A stretch of 6,930 bases of DNA from Candidatus Cloacimonadota bacterium (GCA_021160355.1 JAGHCS010000002.1:1-6930); one strand, 5' to 3'; shown: positions 1 to 6,508, numbered from the stretch's first letter. Notes: generated by a model not told the origin, from the sequence alone. Made by a program: numbers and translations.

Positions 1-728
1 AAGATACACGCACTTCGAGAACGTTGCTTGAGCATTATCATATCAAAACACCGATGAAAAGTTATCACAAATTCAATGAAAAGGCACGTCTCGAAGAATT
101 CATGGCGAAGTTGCAAGCCGGTGAAGATATTGCGATCATTTCAGATTCCGGCACACCAGGTATTTCCGATCCGTCAGGCATTCTCATACAAGAAGCGATC
201 GCGCGCGAAATAGAGGTTGTAACTCTCCCCGGGGCCACCGCACTGATTCCGGCACTTGTATCTTCCGGTCTGCCAACGAAGAAATTTTATTTCATCGGAT
301 TTCTGCCGGATAAGCAGTCCGAGCGCAAAGAGCTCTTGCAAAACCTTGAAAACATTCAGGACACACTGATTTTTTTTGAAGCACCACACCGCCTTGAAGA
401 GATGCTCAAAGAATTATTGAAAAATTTTGATGACAGGCAAATATGCATTGCCCGAGAAATTTCAAAGAAATTTGAAACCTATTACCGCGGAATGCTCTCG
501 CATTTTGTGGAAAATTTTGATGAGATCACGCTGAAGGGCGAATTTGTACTCGTGCTGGAAGGTGCGAAGGAGCAAGTCCTTTCTGATGAAGAACTGCGAG
601 AACTCATCACAGAGAAATTTCATCAGGATAAGTCGGTTAGCAGAACAGCAAGGGAACTGAGTCACGAATTCAGGCTTTCAAAAAACCATGTGTACAAACT
701 GGCATTACAGATGAAAAAAGAGAAATAA
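1..728 (+). CDS. rsmI: 16S rRNA (cytidine(1402)-2'-O)-methyltransferase RsmI, 5'-truncated by window edge
   Basis: RsmI uses S-adenosylmethionine to methylate the ribose 2'-OH of C1402 in 16S rRNA, at the decoding centre. The open frame runs from the left edge (first whole codon at base 3) and reads DTRTSRTLLEHYHIKTP, matching the conserved EDTR...LL.H..I region. It continues with the family signatures ISDSGTPGISDP, a LPGATALIPALVSSGLP segment, FYFIGFLP, LIFFEAPHRL and IAREISKKFETYYRG. About 240 residues are present against roughly 280 for the family, so some 40 N-terminal residues (the VATPIGNL region) lie outside the window. The TTG at base 24 is therefore an internal codon and not the start. 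The C-terminal tail (DKSVSRTARELSHEFRLSKNHVYKLAL) is the helical helix-turn-helix-like end common in RsmI. The stop is 11 bases before the cca start, which suggests co-transcription. Identification is firm. Confidence 0.95.
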   Translation, partial: DTRTSRTLLEHYHIKTPMKSYHKFNEKARLEEFMAKLQAGEDIAIISDSGTPGISDPSGILIQEAIAREIEVVTLPGATALIPALVSSGLPTKKFYFIGFLPDKQSERKELLQNLENIQDTLIFFEAPHRLEEMLKELLKNFDDRQICIAREISKKFETYYRGMLSHFVENFDEITLKGEFVLVLEGAKEQVLSDEELRELITEKFHQDKSVSRTARELSHEFRLSKNHVYKLALQMKKEK

Positions 729-739
729 ATTTTGCAAAA

Positions 740-2251
740 ATGAAGATACCGAATTCCTACATTAGCAAGATACCGCGCTTTTTCACACCAGCACTTTCTA
801 CGATTCCGCAGACCGTTATGGACGTAGTCAGAGATATAGATGAAAGTGGGGGCAAGGCGTTCTTGGTCGGTGGTAGTGTGCGCGATATGATGCTTGGCAA
901 AAAACACACAAAAGATCTCGACATCGAAGTATACGGAATGCAGCCGGATCAGATACAGGAAATAGTAGAGAAGTACGGCAAGGTCATGGATGTGGGTAAA
1001 TCTTTTGGTGTTCTGAAATACTATGACGGAAAGCTGGAGATAGATTTTTCCCTTCCAAGAAAGGATTCCAAGGTTGGAGAGGGGCACAGAGGATTTGCAG
1101 TGGGCACGGATCCATACATGGACATCAAGGAAGCAGCCCGAAGAAGGGACTTCACTATAAATGCCATGATGTATGACCCAATTACAGAAGTACTCATCGA
1201 TCCATTCCATGGGCTTGCAGATCTTGAAAAACGCGTGTTAAAAGTGGTTGACAAACATACATTTGCAGAAGATCCTCTGCGGGTGATGAGGGGAATTCAG
1301 TTTATTGCACGTTTTGATCTCGCAGTAGATATGAAAAGTTTTCTGCTTATGCAAAAAGCAGTGCCTTCCCTTGCAGAACTGCCAAAAGAGCGGATACAGG
1401 AGGAATGGAAAAAACTGCTGCTAAAAGCGATGAAGCCCTCACTTGGACTAAAAACAATGCTCGACCTCGGCATTATAGAAAGGTATTATCCCGAGCTTTT
1501 TAAGTTGAGTGAAACCGAACAGGACCCAGTCTGGCATCCGGAAGGGAATGTGTGGGTGCATACATTACAATGCATCAATGCAGGCGCACAGATCATACAC
1601 AGAGAGCACCTTCGGGTTCGTGAAGCGTTTGTGATCATGCTCAGTATCCTTTGTCACGACCTGGGCAAACCGCAAACAACCATACAAAGTGAAGATCGAA
1701 TTTCCACGCCCGAACACGAGTCCGCCGGCGAAGTACCGACACGGGCTTTTCTCAATCAAATCGGTGCTGATAATGAGACCAAAGAAAAGGTGATCCCTCT
1801 TGTGAAAAATCATCTTGCTCCGTTTTCTTTTTATAAAGCTGAGTTCCGAAAAGGCGAGAAGATCACAAATGGAGCCATCAGGCGGCTTGCGCGGCGGCTC
1901 TACCCCGCTACGATATATGAACTTACCCTAGTTGCAGAAGCGGATTATATGGGTAAAGGCACACGCTTTGACAAGCAGGATGAAAATTTTAAATCCGGAG
2001 CGTGGCTCATGGAGAGGTCGCAGGCACTCAACGTACATCGCGATAAACCGGAAAACATTATCGAGGGCAAAGATCTCATTGCATTGGGATTTGCACCAGA
2101 TCCTGTGTTCGGCAGAATTATCCAAACTGCGAACCAGCTTCGCGACAAAAAAGAGTGCACACGGAACACAATTTTGGAATATATCAGAATGCAGATAACT
2201 ACTGAAGATGCCCTTCGGTGTCTTCAGCAGCTAATCGAGGAAGATGAATGA
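740..2251 (+). CDS. cca: CCA-adding tRNA nucleotidyltransferase (class II) with HD domain
   Basis: This enzyme builds or repairs the 3'-CCA end of tRNA from CTP and ATP. The 503-residue product has the class II nucleotidyltransferase head: LVGGSVRD (42-49), catalytic carboxylates in DLDIE (59-63), RRRDFTINAM (134-143), DPFHG (154-158) and EDPLRVMRG (177-185). A helix with ERIQEEWKKLL (217-227) follows. The second half is an HD-phosphohydrolase-type domain with H274 (VWVHTLQ), CHDLGK (H306-D307), H326 and H358, so phosphatase or phosphodiesterase activity on 2',3'-cyclic ends is possible, as in E. coli Cca. The C-terminal GKDLIALGFAPDPVFGRII segment is typical of the family. The ATG at 740 has no good Shine-Dalgarno sequence. 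A later in-frame ATG (codon 27) would remove an N-terminal stretch without recognised motifs and cannot be excluded. A specialised CC- or A-adding enzyme, or a poly(A) polymerase, cannot be fully ruled out from sequence alone. Confidence 0.92.
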   Translation: MKIPNSYISKIPRFFTPALSTIPQTVMDVVRDIDESGGKAFLVGGSVRDMMLGKKHTKDLDIEVYGMQPDQIQEIVEKYGKVMDVGKSFGVLKYYDGKLEIDFSLPRKDSKVGEGHRGFAVGTDPYMDIKEAARRRDFTINAMMYDPITEVLIDPFHGLADLEKRVLKVVDKHTFAEDPLRVMRGIQFIARFDLAVDMKSFLLMQKAVPSLAELPKERIQEEWKKLLLKAMKPSLGLKTMLDLGIIERYYPELFKLSETEQDPVWHPEGNVWVHTLQCINAGAQIIHREHLRVREAFVIMLSILCHDLGKPQTTIQSEDRISTPEHESAGEVPTRAFLNQIGADNETKEKVIPLVKNHLAPFSFYKAEFRKGEKITNGAIRRLARRLYPATIYELTLVAEADYMGKGTRFDKQDENFKSGAWLMERSQALNVHRDKPENIIEGKDLIALGFAPDPVFGRIIQTANQLRDKKECTRNTILEYIRMQITTEDALRCLQQLIEEDE

Positions 2252-3396
2252 AAATACGAACTATAACCCACGGCATATCACTTAGTTATCCCCTGGACGA
2301 ACATGCGATCAAAGATGCAGCAGCGTTCAATAATAATTCAAGAAAGATATATGAAGATCAAGGCTTTGAAGTGCAGGAACCCCGGATAACGACAAATTCA
2401 TGGCCCGAATTCCTTGGGCATCTGAACAAAGACGAGCTTATCCGGGCACTACAGGATTTTGAAAACATCTGCAAACAGGAAGGAGTTGAATTTACCAGTA
2501 TCGGCACAGTAAAAGAGTCCGAACACATGGATATGATCCCTGAAATTATACGGCAGACGGAAAGAATTTCTACGACGATAACGATAGTCGATGATATTAC
2601 AGGGTTCAACGCAGGAGCATTAAAGAAAGCAGCTCAAACGATTAAAAACATTTCTGAAACAACGGAAAAGGGATATGGAAATTTCCGCTTTGCTGCGATC
2701 GCGAACTGTCCGCCGGACATTCCATTTTATCCCGCAAGCTATCATGTGGGGAAAAATTGCTTCACTCTCGGGCTGGAATGCAGCGATCTCATTAACAGGG
2801 CATTTGCAGATCAGGATTCTTTTAGTGCTGCTCGCGAAAATCTGAAAAAGATTTTCATACAGGAACTGCGCCCACTCGAAGATATCGGCGTGATGGTTCA
2901 GGACGATACGGGTGTATCCTTTAAAGGCATCGATGTTTCGATCGCCCCTTCGCTGGAAGAAAATGAGAGCATTGCATTCGGATTTGAGAAGCTTGGATTA
3001 AATAAATTTGGCGAACCGGGCACGCTTGCAATTGCTGCGATGATTACAAGTGTTCTGAAATCACTGCCAATCAGGAAATGGGGATATAACGGGCTCATGC
3101 TTCCTGTTCTGGAAGACATCGGACTCACAGCACGTTGCGGAGAGGGACTGCTGGATGTCCAAAAATTACTGGCATATTCTGCGGTCTGCGGAACCGGCTT
3201 AGACTGTATTCCGCTTCCGGGTGATATAACCGCACAGGAACTGGAAAATATCCTTTTTGATGTTGCAAGCTTAAGTTCAAAGCTGGACAAACCTCTTTCT
3301 GCACGCCTGTTTCCTGTTCCAGGCAAAAGAGCAGGAGAGTTCACAGATTTTAACTCCCCCTTCCTAACAGAATGCAAAATTCTGGACGGGAAATAA
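2248..3396 (+). CDS. DUF711 (UPF0210-like) family protein
   Basis: This 382-residue protein belongs to the DUF711 family, which has no established biochemical role that I can cite. Family hallmarks are visible in order: the N-terminal IRTITHGI (3-10), RITTNSWPEFL (46-56), the core FRFAAIANCPPDIPFYP (146-162) followed by ASYH, and FTLGLECSDL (172-181). Next come GYNGLMLPVLEDIGL (279-293), SAVCGTGLDCIPLPGD (311-326) and a C-terminal KPLSARLFPVPGKRAGE (348-364). No signal peptide or membrane segment is visible, so it is probably cytosolic. Its ATG overlaps the cca stop by four bases (ATGA), so translation is likely coupled to that of the CCA enzyme. The length is near the shorter members of the family and nothing looks truncated. 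Family assignment is strong and function is unknown. Confidence 0.88.
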   Translation: MKIRTITHGISLSYPLDEHAIKDAAAFNNNSRKIYEDQGFEVQEPRITTNSWPEFLGHLNKDELIRALQDFENICKQEGVEFTSIGTVKESEHMDMIPEIIRQTERISTTITIVDDITGFNAGALKKAAQTIKNISETTEKGYGNFRFAAIANCPPDIPFYPASYHVGKNCFTLGLECSDLINRAFADQDSFSAARENLKKIFIQELRPLEDIGVMVQDDTGVSFKGIDVSIAPSLEENESIAFGFEKLGLNKFGEPGTLAIAAMITSVLKSLPIRKWGYNGLMLPVLEDIGLTARCGEGLLDVQKLLAYSAVCGTGLDCIPLPGDITAQELENILFDVASLSSKLDKPLSARLFPVPGKRAGEFTDFNSPFLTECKILDGK

Positions 3397-3397
3397 A

Positions 3398-3414
3398 GGA
3401 ATTTAGAAAATTCC
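3398..3414 (+). repeat. Short AT-rich hairpin in DUF711-DUF3795 gap
   Basis: A perfect 7-base inverted repeat (GGAATTT / AAATTCC) with a 3-base AGA loop starts one base after the DUF711 stop codon. No T-tract follows on the + strand, so it is not a standard intrinsic terminator. It may affect mRNA stability, or it may be chance in an AT-rich spacer. Confidence 0.35.
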
Positions 3415-3424
3415 AAAAATTCGC

Positions 3425-3430
3425 AAGGAG
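3425..3430 (+). promoter_or_regulatory. Shine-Dalgarno site of the DUF3795 gene
   Basis: AAGGAG lies five bases before the ATG at 3436. It is the strongest ribosome binding site in the operon and fixes that start. The neighbouring genes rely on weak sites or overlaps instead. Confidence 0.75.
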
Positions 3431-3435
3431 TAATC

Positions 3436-3780
3436 ATGGAAAAGATAATAGCTGCATGCGGAATAGTCTGCTCGGCATGCCCGGCATACATCGCGACCCT
3501 GAATGATGATGAAGAACTGAGAATAAAGACTGCGGAACAGTGGTCAAAAATGTATGGAGCACCCATTAGCGCGGATGACATTTACTGCGTCGGCTGTCTT
3601 GTAGAAGAAGGAAGACATATCGGGCATTGCGCCGAATGTGATATCCGAAAATGCGTCATGGATAAAGAATTACTCAACTGTGCTTATTGTGATGATTATG
3701 GATGTGAAAAAATAGCAAAATTTCATAAAATGGTGCCCGAAGCAAAAGCTGAATTGGGCGCAATAAGAGATACATTTTAG
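3436..3780 (+). CDS. DUF3795 cysteine-rich protein
   Basis: This is a small 114-residue protein with eleven cysteines, matching the DUF3795 pattern. It has CGIVCSAC (C8, C12, C15), CVGC (C51, C54), CAECDIRKC (C65, C68, C73) and CAYCDDYGC (C82, C85, C90), plus H61 and H64. The paired and clustered cysteines suggest zinc or iron-sulfur binding, but the family has no established function. It lacks a signal peptide and membrane helices. The ATG at 3436 is chosen because an AAGGAG ribosome binding site precedes it. It is followed nine bases later by the AhpD-like gene and then by fRMsr, so a link to thiol/redox chemistry is a reasonable but untested inference. Confidence 0.85.
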   Translation: MEKIIAACGIVCSACPAYIATLNDDEELRIKTAEQWSKMYGAPISADDIYCVGCLVEEGRHIGHCAECDIRKCVMDKELLNCAYCDDYGCEKIAKFHKMVPEAKAELGAIRDTF

Positions 3781-3782
3781 GA
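3779..3782 (+). promoter_or_regulatory. Ribosome binding site deciding the AhpD-like start
   Basis: AGGA overlaps the DUF3795 stop codon and lies seven bases before the ATG at 3790. This spacing favours 3790 over the in-frame TTG at 3784, which would leave only one base. Confidence 0.5.
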
Positions 3783-3789
3783 TTTGCTT

Positions 3790-4137
3790 ATGAGTGACAT
3801 CGAAGATTTTGAAAAAGAGCGAGATGAGTCCAACAAGAAGGTGCTCGATTTTAGCGGAAAGATAGTCAAACGCTATTTTAATCTGGATTTCAACACATAT
3901 CAGGACGGTGCACTTTCCAAGAAAACAAAAGAGCTTCTCGGGCTTGTCTCATCCTTTGTGCTTCGCTGTGATGACTGCATATCTTATCATCTGATAGAGT
4001 GCAAAAAGCAGGGAGTTACCGACGAGGAGCTGGATGAAGCATTGTCTGTCGGTCTTGTGGTCGGAGGAACAATCGCTATACCGCACCTCCGCAGAGCAAT
4101 CAAAACATGGCTGGAATTGAAAGATAATGAAGGATAA
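3790..4137 (+). CDS. Carboxymuconolactone decarboxylase / AhpD-like family protein
   Basis: This 115-residue, all-helical protein belongs to the carboxymuconolactone decarboxylase (CMD) superfamily. It carries the redox motif CDDCISYH (C60, C63, H67 counted from the ATG at 3790), the CxxCxxxH arrangement of AhpD-type alkylhydroperoxidases, in which the CxxC pair reduces peroxides or a peroxiredoxin. The following helical repeat (VTDEELDEALSVGLVVGG) is also typical. There is no signal peptide. The start at 3790 is preferred on ribosome-binding-site spacing. The last 11 bases overlap the fRMsr gene, so the two are probably translationally coupled, which fits a shared role in oxidant repair. A decarboxylase role is unlikely given the CxxC motif, but the actual substrate is not known. 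Confidence 0.85.
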   Translation: MSDIEDFEKERDESNKKVLDFSGKIVKRYFNLDFNTYQDGALSKKTKELLGLVSSFVLRCDDCISYHLIECKKQGVTDEELDEALSVGLVVGGTIAIPHLRRAIKTWLELKDNEG

Positions 4138-4597
4138 AAGTATTCTCTTTAACGAACTTGAAGTTTGGATAGATGATCTCGTTCGAGAAAAAGCAAGCAA
4201 ACTCAATAAGCTGCAGAATATCACAAAATTGCTCAAAGAAGAGATCGAATACTATAATTGGGTCGGATTCTATTTTGTTGATAAAGAGAACCTTGAAGAG
4301 CTCATTCTCGGACCTTTCGAGGGTGCCCCGACAGAGCATACACGCATCCCTTTTGGACAAGGTGTGTGCGGACAGGTTGCCGTTGATCAGGCTTCACATG
4401 TTGTCCAGGATGTAGCACAGGAAGATAATTACCTTTCCTGTAGTTTAGATGTGAAATCAGAAATTGTGGTGCCCATCTTCAAAAAGGGAAATTTCATTGG
4501 CGAGATCGATATAGACTCTCATAAAGTGGCTCCTTTTACTGATGAAGATGAGGTATTTCTGAAGATGATTGCTGAGAAAGTATCGGAGCTTTTGTAA
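4127..4597 (+). CDS. GAF-domain protein of the free methionine-R-sulfoxide reductase (fRMsr/MsrC) family
   Basis: fRMsr enzymes reduce free L-methionine-(R)-sulfoxide using cysteines within a single GAF domain. The 156-residue product follows E. coli MsrC/YebR closely: NWVGFYFVD (44-52), LILGPFEG (59-66), RIPFGQGVCGQVA (73-85, C81), a central cysteine C105, SEIVVPI (111-117), GEIDIDS (125-131) and FTDEDE (137-142). C81 and C105 correspond to E. coli C94 and C118 (C118 being the catalytic one). The resolving C84 of E. coli falls in IACVRIP. The equivalent here is TEHTRIP, so that position is histidine (H71). Either C81 resolves the sulfenic acid or the protein is a divergent family member with reduced or other activity. 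It overlaps the AhpD-like gene by 11 bases and the ROK gene starts five bases after its stop. Family membership is confident; the enzymatic activity is less so. Confidence 0.85.
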   Translation: MKDKSILFNELEVWIDDLVREKASKLNKLQNITKLLKEEIEYYNWVGFYFVDKENLEELILGPFEGAPTEHTRIPFGQGVCGQVAVDQASHVVQDVAQEDNYLSCSLDVKSEIVVPIFKKGNFIGEIDIDSHKVAPFTDEDEVFLKMIAEKVSELL

Positions 4598-4602
4598 CTA
4601 TT

Positions 4603-5709
4603 ATGGACAGGTATCAAACGGATAAGAGAATTGTCATGACCCTCGATGCAGGGGGTACGAACCTGCGTTTTTCTTCCGTACAAGGGGGAAAGGAAATTGT
4701 AAATCCGGTTAACTTTAATACCTCCGGACATGACCTCGAACAAAGTTTAAAGAATATTATATCCGGATTTTCAGATATTCGCTCACAGCTCAAAGAACAA
4801 CCGGTTGCGATAAGTTTCGGATTTCCCGGACCCACAGACTATAAAAACGGCATTATCGGTGACCTGATCAATCTGCCTGCCTATCGAGGTGGGGTGGCGC
4901 TTGGCGCAATGCTCGAGGAAAAATTCGGCATTCCGGTTTTTATCAATAATGACGCAGATCTTTTCACGTATGGAGAAGCAATTGCAGGATTTTTACCCCA
5001 TGTGAATTTCCTGCTTGAAAAAAGGGGAAGCACAAAAAGATATCATAACCTCATCGGGGGAACATTCGGGTCCGGTTTTGGCGGTGGAATAGTCATTGAC
5101 GGCAAACTCTTCTCAGGAGATAATTCCGCCCAGGCAGAGATCAACCGCATGTGGAATCATCTCTACTCAGATTATTCAGTTGAAGAAAGTGTGAGTAGTA
5201 AGGGTGTTCGAAGAGTCTATGCACGGGAAGCAGGTATTTCTCCGAATGCAACGCCTTCAGCAAAAGAAATTCATGAAATTGGAATGGGTATTAAAGAGGG
5301 GAACAAACATGCAGCTCACAAAGCGTATGAAGAACTTGGTCGAGCTGCAGGAAATGCCTTTGCTCAGGCAGCAACTCTCATAGATGGCTTGGTCGTGATC
5401 GGTGGTGGACTCTCAGGCGCGTGGAAGCTGTTTATGCCTGCACTCATCAAGGAAATGAATACTGCATTTAAGTCGTTTGAAATTGAAATGATCGAGCGGC
5501 TTGAGATGGCGGTGTTCGACCTGACAGATGAAAAGGGATTAGAAGATTTCCTTCAGGATAACATCATTCAGATCGATGTGCCTTTCAGCAATAAGAAGGT
5601 TCTATACAATCCGGAGAAAAAGATCGGTGTGGGAATTTCCCTGCTTGGAACGAGCAGGGCAACTGCTATCGGTGCCTATACATTTGCGTTACAGCGTTTA
5701 GACACATAA
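4603..5709 (+). CDS. ROK-family sugar kinase (glucokinase-like), lacking the zinc motif
   Basis: This 368-residue ASKHA-fold kinase probably phosphorylates a hexose or amino sugar with ATP. Visible motifs are the phosphate-binding LDAGGTNLRF (14-23), FGFPGPTD (72-79), INNDADL (114-120, D117 being the expected catalytic base), GTFGSGFGGGIVIDG (153-167), and the adenosine-site GLVVIGGGLSGAW (262-274). GTSRATAIGAY (349-359) is near the C-terminus. The canonical ROK zinc site (CxCGxxGCxE) is absent. In place of the usual ExGH there is AEINRMWNH (178-186), where only the glutamate is retained. A longer region follows, giving a product larger than the roughly 300 residues of typical ROK kinases. 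No N-terminal helix-turn-helix is present, so it is a kinase-type and not a repressor-type member. The sugar specificity cannot be inferred. It is the last gene of the operon and no convincing terminator follows. Confidence 0.85.
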   Translation: MDRYQTDKRIVMTLDAGGTNLRFSSVQGGKEIVNPVNFNTSGHDLEQSLKNIISGFSDIRSQLKEQPVAISFGFPGPTDYKNGIIGDLINLPAYRGGVALGAMLEEKFGIPVFINNDADLFTYGEAIAGFLPHVNFLLEKRGSTKRYHNLIGGTFGSGFGGGIVIDGKLFSGDNSAQAEINRMWNHLYSDYSVEESVSSKGVRRVYAREAGISPNATPSAKEIHEIGMGIKEGNKHAAHKAYEELGRAAGNAFAQAATLIDGLVVIGGGLSGAWKLFMPALIKEMNTAFKSFEIEMIERLEMAVFDLTDEKGLEDFLQDNIIQIDVPFSNKKVLYNPEKKIGVGISLLGTSRATAIGAYTFALQRLDT

Positions 5710-5742
5710 ACAGACTTATATAAGAAGAGATTAGGTTCGTGT

Positions 5743-5773
5743 AAAGGAGCAGAGGAAAAAGGAAAAGGAAAAA
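5743..5773 (+). other. Purine-rich tract after the ROK gene
   Basis: This stretch is purine except for a single C at 5750. It begins with an AAAGGAG block and continues as AGAGG followed by repeated GGAAAA. The nearest ATG downstream (5792) opens only a six-codon frame, so it does not look like a functioning ribosome binding site. It directly precedes the attC-like element A. Confidence 0.4.
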
Positions 5774-5774
5774 T

Positions 5775-5869
5775 ATTTAACGTATTGGGCTATGCGAAGT
5801 TTTGACCGATAGGGAGGGATTTGTGTGAAGGGCGAGCCGAGTTCCGAATCTCATACTCGTTTGTTAGGC
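5775..5869. mobile_element. attC-like element A (candidate cassette boundary)
   Basis: The element begins with ATTTAAC (5775-5781) and ends with GTTAGGC (5863-5869). These match the integron R'' and R' consensus (RYYYAAC and GTTRRRY) 95 bases apart, within the known attC size range of roughly 57-141 bases. Inside the R boxes, ACGTAT (5780-5785) can pair with ATACTCGT (5853-5860) if two bases bulge, resembling the L''/L' stem. The interior is not strongly self-complementary, which weakens the case. Read on the - strand, the ends are GCCTAAC and GTTAAAT, so orientation cannot be decided from the boxes. It lies just downstream (5'->3') of the broken SnoaL gene on the - strand, where an attC site would be expected. 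No integrase is seen. Confidence 0.4.
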
Positions 5870-5925
5870 GATAGTGCAAAAGAAGGGGCATATATCAATC
5901 TTATTGTGATAGTTGACCGAACCCA

Positions 5926-6360
5926 TCACTTACTCGTATTTCCCGGCTGCGGCACCAAACCAAGCTGTTGCATCACACCCAGCATATCCAGTATTTCCCA
6001 GTGCTCTACCACCTTGCCCTCGGCAATACGATAAATCAACATTCCTCTATTTCTAACCAGCTTATTTGTAGGAGGAATGCCCCCCAGCACGCCTTTTTGC
6101 GTACCACTAGTTGAAAAACGGCACACCACTTTATCCCCTTCGGCGATCATATCTTCAACCGTGATATGAAAGTCTGGAAAGGCAGCATGGGGCTGGGAAA
6201 CGATCTGCTTGAACCCCTACGGGCCGTGTAATTCCTGGCCGCCCGGCCCATGAAAGATATAATCGGGAGCAAAGAGCTCCTCTACCACATCTAAACTTCT
6301 CCCATTAATTACCTCTTCAAATATGCGTTGGACAATAACCTTGTTTTCTTTTATTGACAT
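5926..6360 (-). pseudogene. SnoaL-like ester cyclase / NTF2-fold protein, interrupted by an in-frame TAG
   Basis: Read on the - strand, one frame encodes 144 codons plus a TGA stop, with a single internal TAG at codon 48 (bases 6217-6219). The first half reads NKVIVQRIFEEVINGRSLDV, then FAPDYIFHGPGGQELHGP, then the TAG. The second half continues in the same frame with FKQIVSQPHAAFPDF, EDMIAEGDKVVCRF and EGKVVEHWEILDMLGVMQQL. This is the SnoaL/ester-cyclase layout, an NTF2-like fold often found in small accessory hydrolases or cyclases. Related proteins usually have a charged residue at the TAG position, so a change such as GAG to TAG (one base, 6219) would explain it. The start at 6360 is chosen for a GGGTG block seven bases upstream. 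An ATG at 6426 would extend it by 22 unlike-family residues. Options are a recent pseudogene, a sequencing or assembly error, or readthrough. The second half has its own ATG (6150) but no good ribosome binding site. Family call 0.85; broken status as seen. Confidence 0.82.
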
Positions 6361-6384
6361 ATTTTTCACCCGCTTTTGTGAATT

Positions 6385-6413
6385 ATTGTATTTCTTATAT
6401 GCTTTGCCATGAA
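6385..6413 (-). promoter_or_regulatory. Possible promoter for the SnoaL-like gene
   Basis: On the - strand, TTCATG (6413-6408) and TACAAT (6390-6385) are separated by 17 bases, giving a sigma70-type -35/-10 pair about 25 bases before the ATG at 6360. The -10 is good (5 of 6) and the -35 is poor (3 of 6). Many bacteria of the suspected group use other promoter sequences, so this is tentative. Confidence 0.22.
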
Positions 6414-6443
6414 GTGAGCATTTCACCTAATGTTTGGCGTGTG

Positions 6444-6469
6444 CGGCGGAATCAGAATGATTCCAGCCG
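6444..6469. repeat. Inverted repeat (bulged hairpin) within element B
   Basis: CGGC plus GGAATCA pairs with TGATTCC plus GCCG around a GAA loop, an 11-base-pair stem interrupted by one unpaired A at 6465. Outside it, TGTTTG (6431-6436) can also pair with CAAACA (6474-6479). Confidence 0.6.
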
Positions 6470-6486
6470 TAAACAAACAACCTAAA

Positions 6487-6508
6487 TCCTGAACCGGAAG
6501 GTTCAGGA
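6487..6508. terminator. Perfect hairpin, possible terminator of the receiver gene on the - strand
   Basis: TCCTGAACC and GGTTCAGGA form a perfect 9-base-pair stem closed by a GGAA (GNRA-type) loop. Read on the - strand it lies about 62 bases after the receiver stop codon and is followed by a T-rich but interrupted tail (TTTAGGTTGTTTGTTTAC), so it could terminate that transcript. On the + strand no T-run follows. It may instead be only the structural core of element B. Confidence 0.4.

Noticed and set aside
24..26. TTG as the start of rsmI
   Set aside because: The frame upstream is open and encodes the conserved DTR segment, so the gene continues past the left edge.
662..1210. 182-codon open frame on the - strand
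   Set aside because: It lies opposite the rsmI end and the motif-rich cca head, has no recognisable domain and is rich in aromatic and cysteine residues typical of antisense frames.
2898..3581. 227-codon open frame on the - strand
   Set aside because: Serine-rich antisense of the conserved DUF711 C-terminus and the DUF3795 start; no family features.
5802..5920. Direct repeat TTGACCGA at 5802-5809 and 5913-5920 as a target duplication
   Set aside because: Eight bases with no transposase, inverted ends or bounded element between them; chance is likely.
5825..6034. 69-codon open frame on the + strand across element A and the SnoaL end
   Set aside because: It is antisense to the SnoaL coding frame, shows no family features and has no convincing initiation site.
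5926..6150. Second half of the SnoaL frame as an independent small gene from the ATG at 6150
   Set aside because: It is only the C-terminal part of one domain in the same frame as the first half and has no good ribosome binding site; a nonsense change is simpler.
6361..6426. Upstream ATG at 6426 for the SnoaL-like gene
   Set aside because: It adds 22 basic residues unlike the family, begins inside element B, and the ATG at 6360 has a better ribosome binding site.
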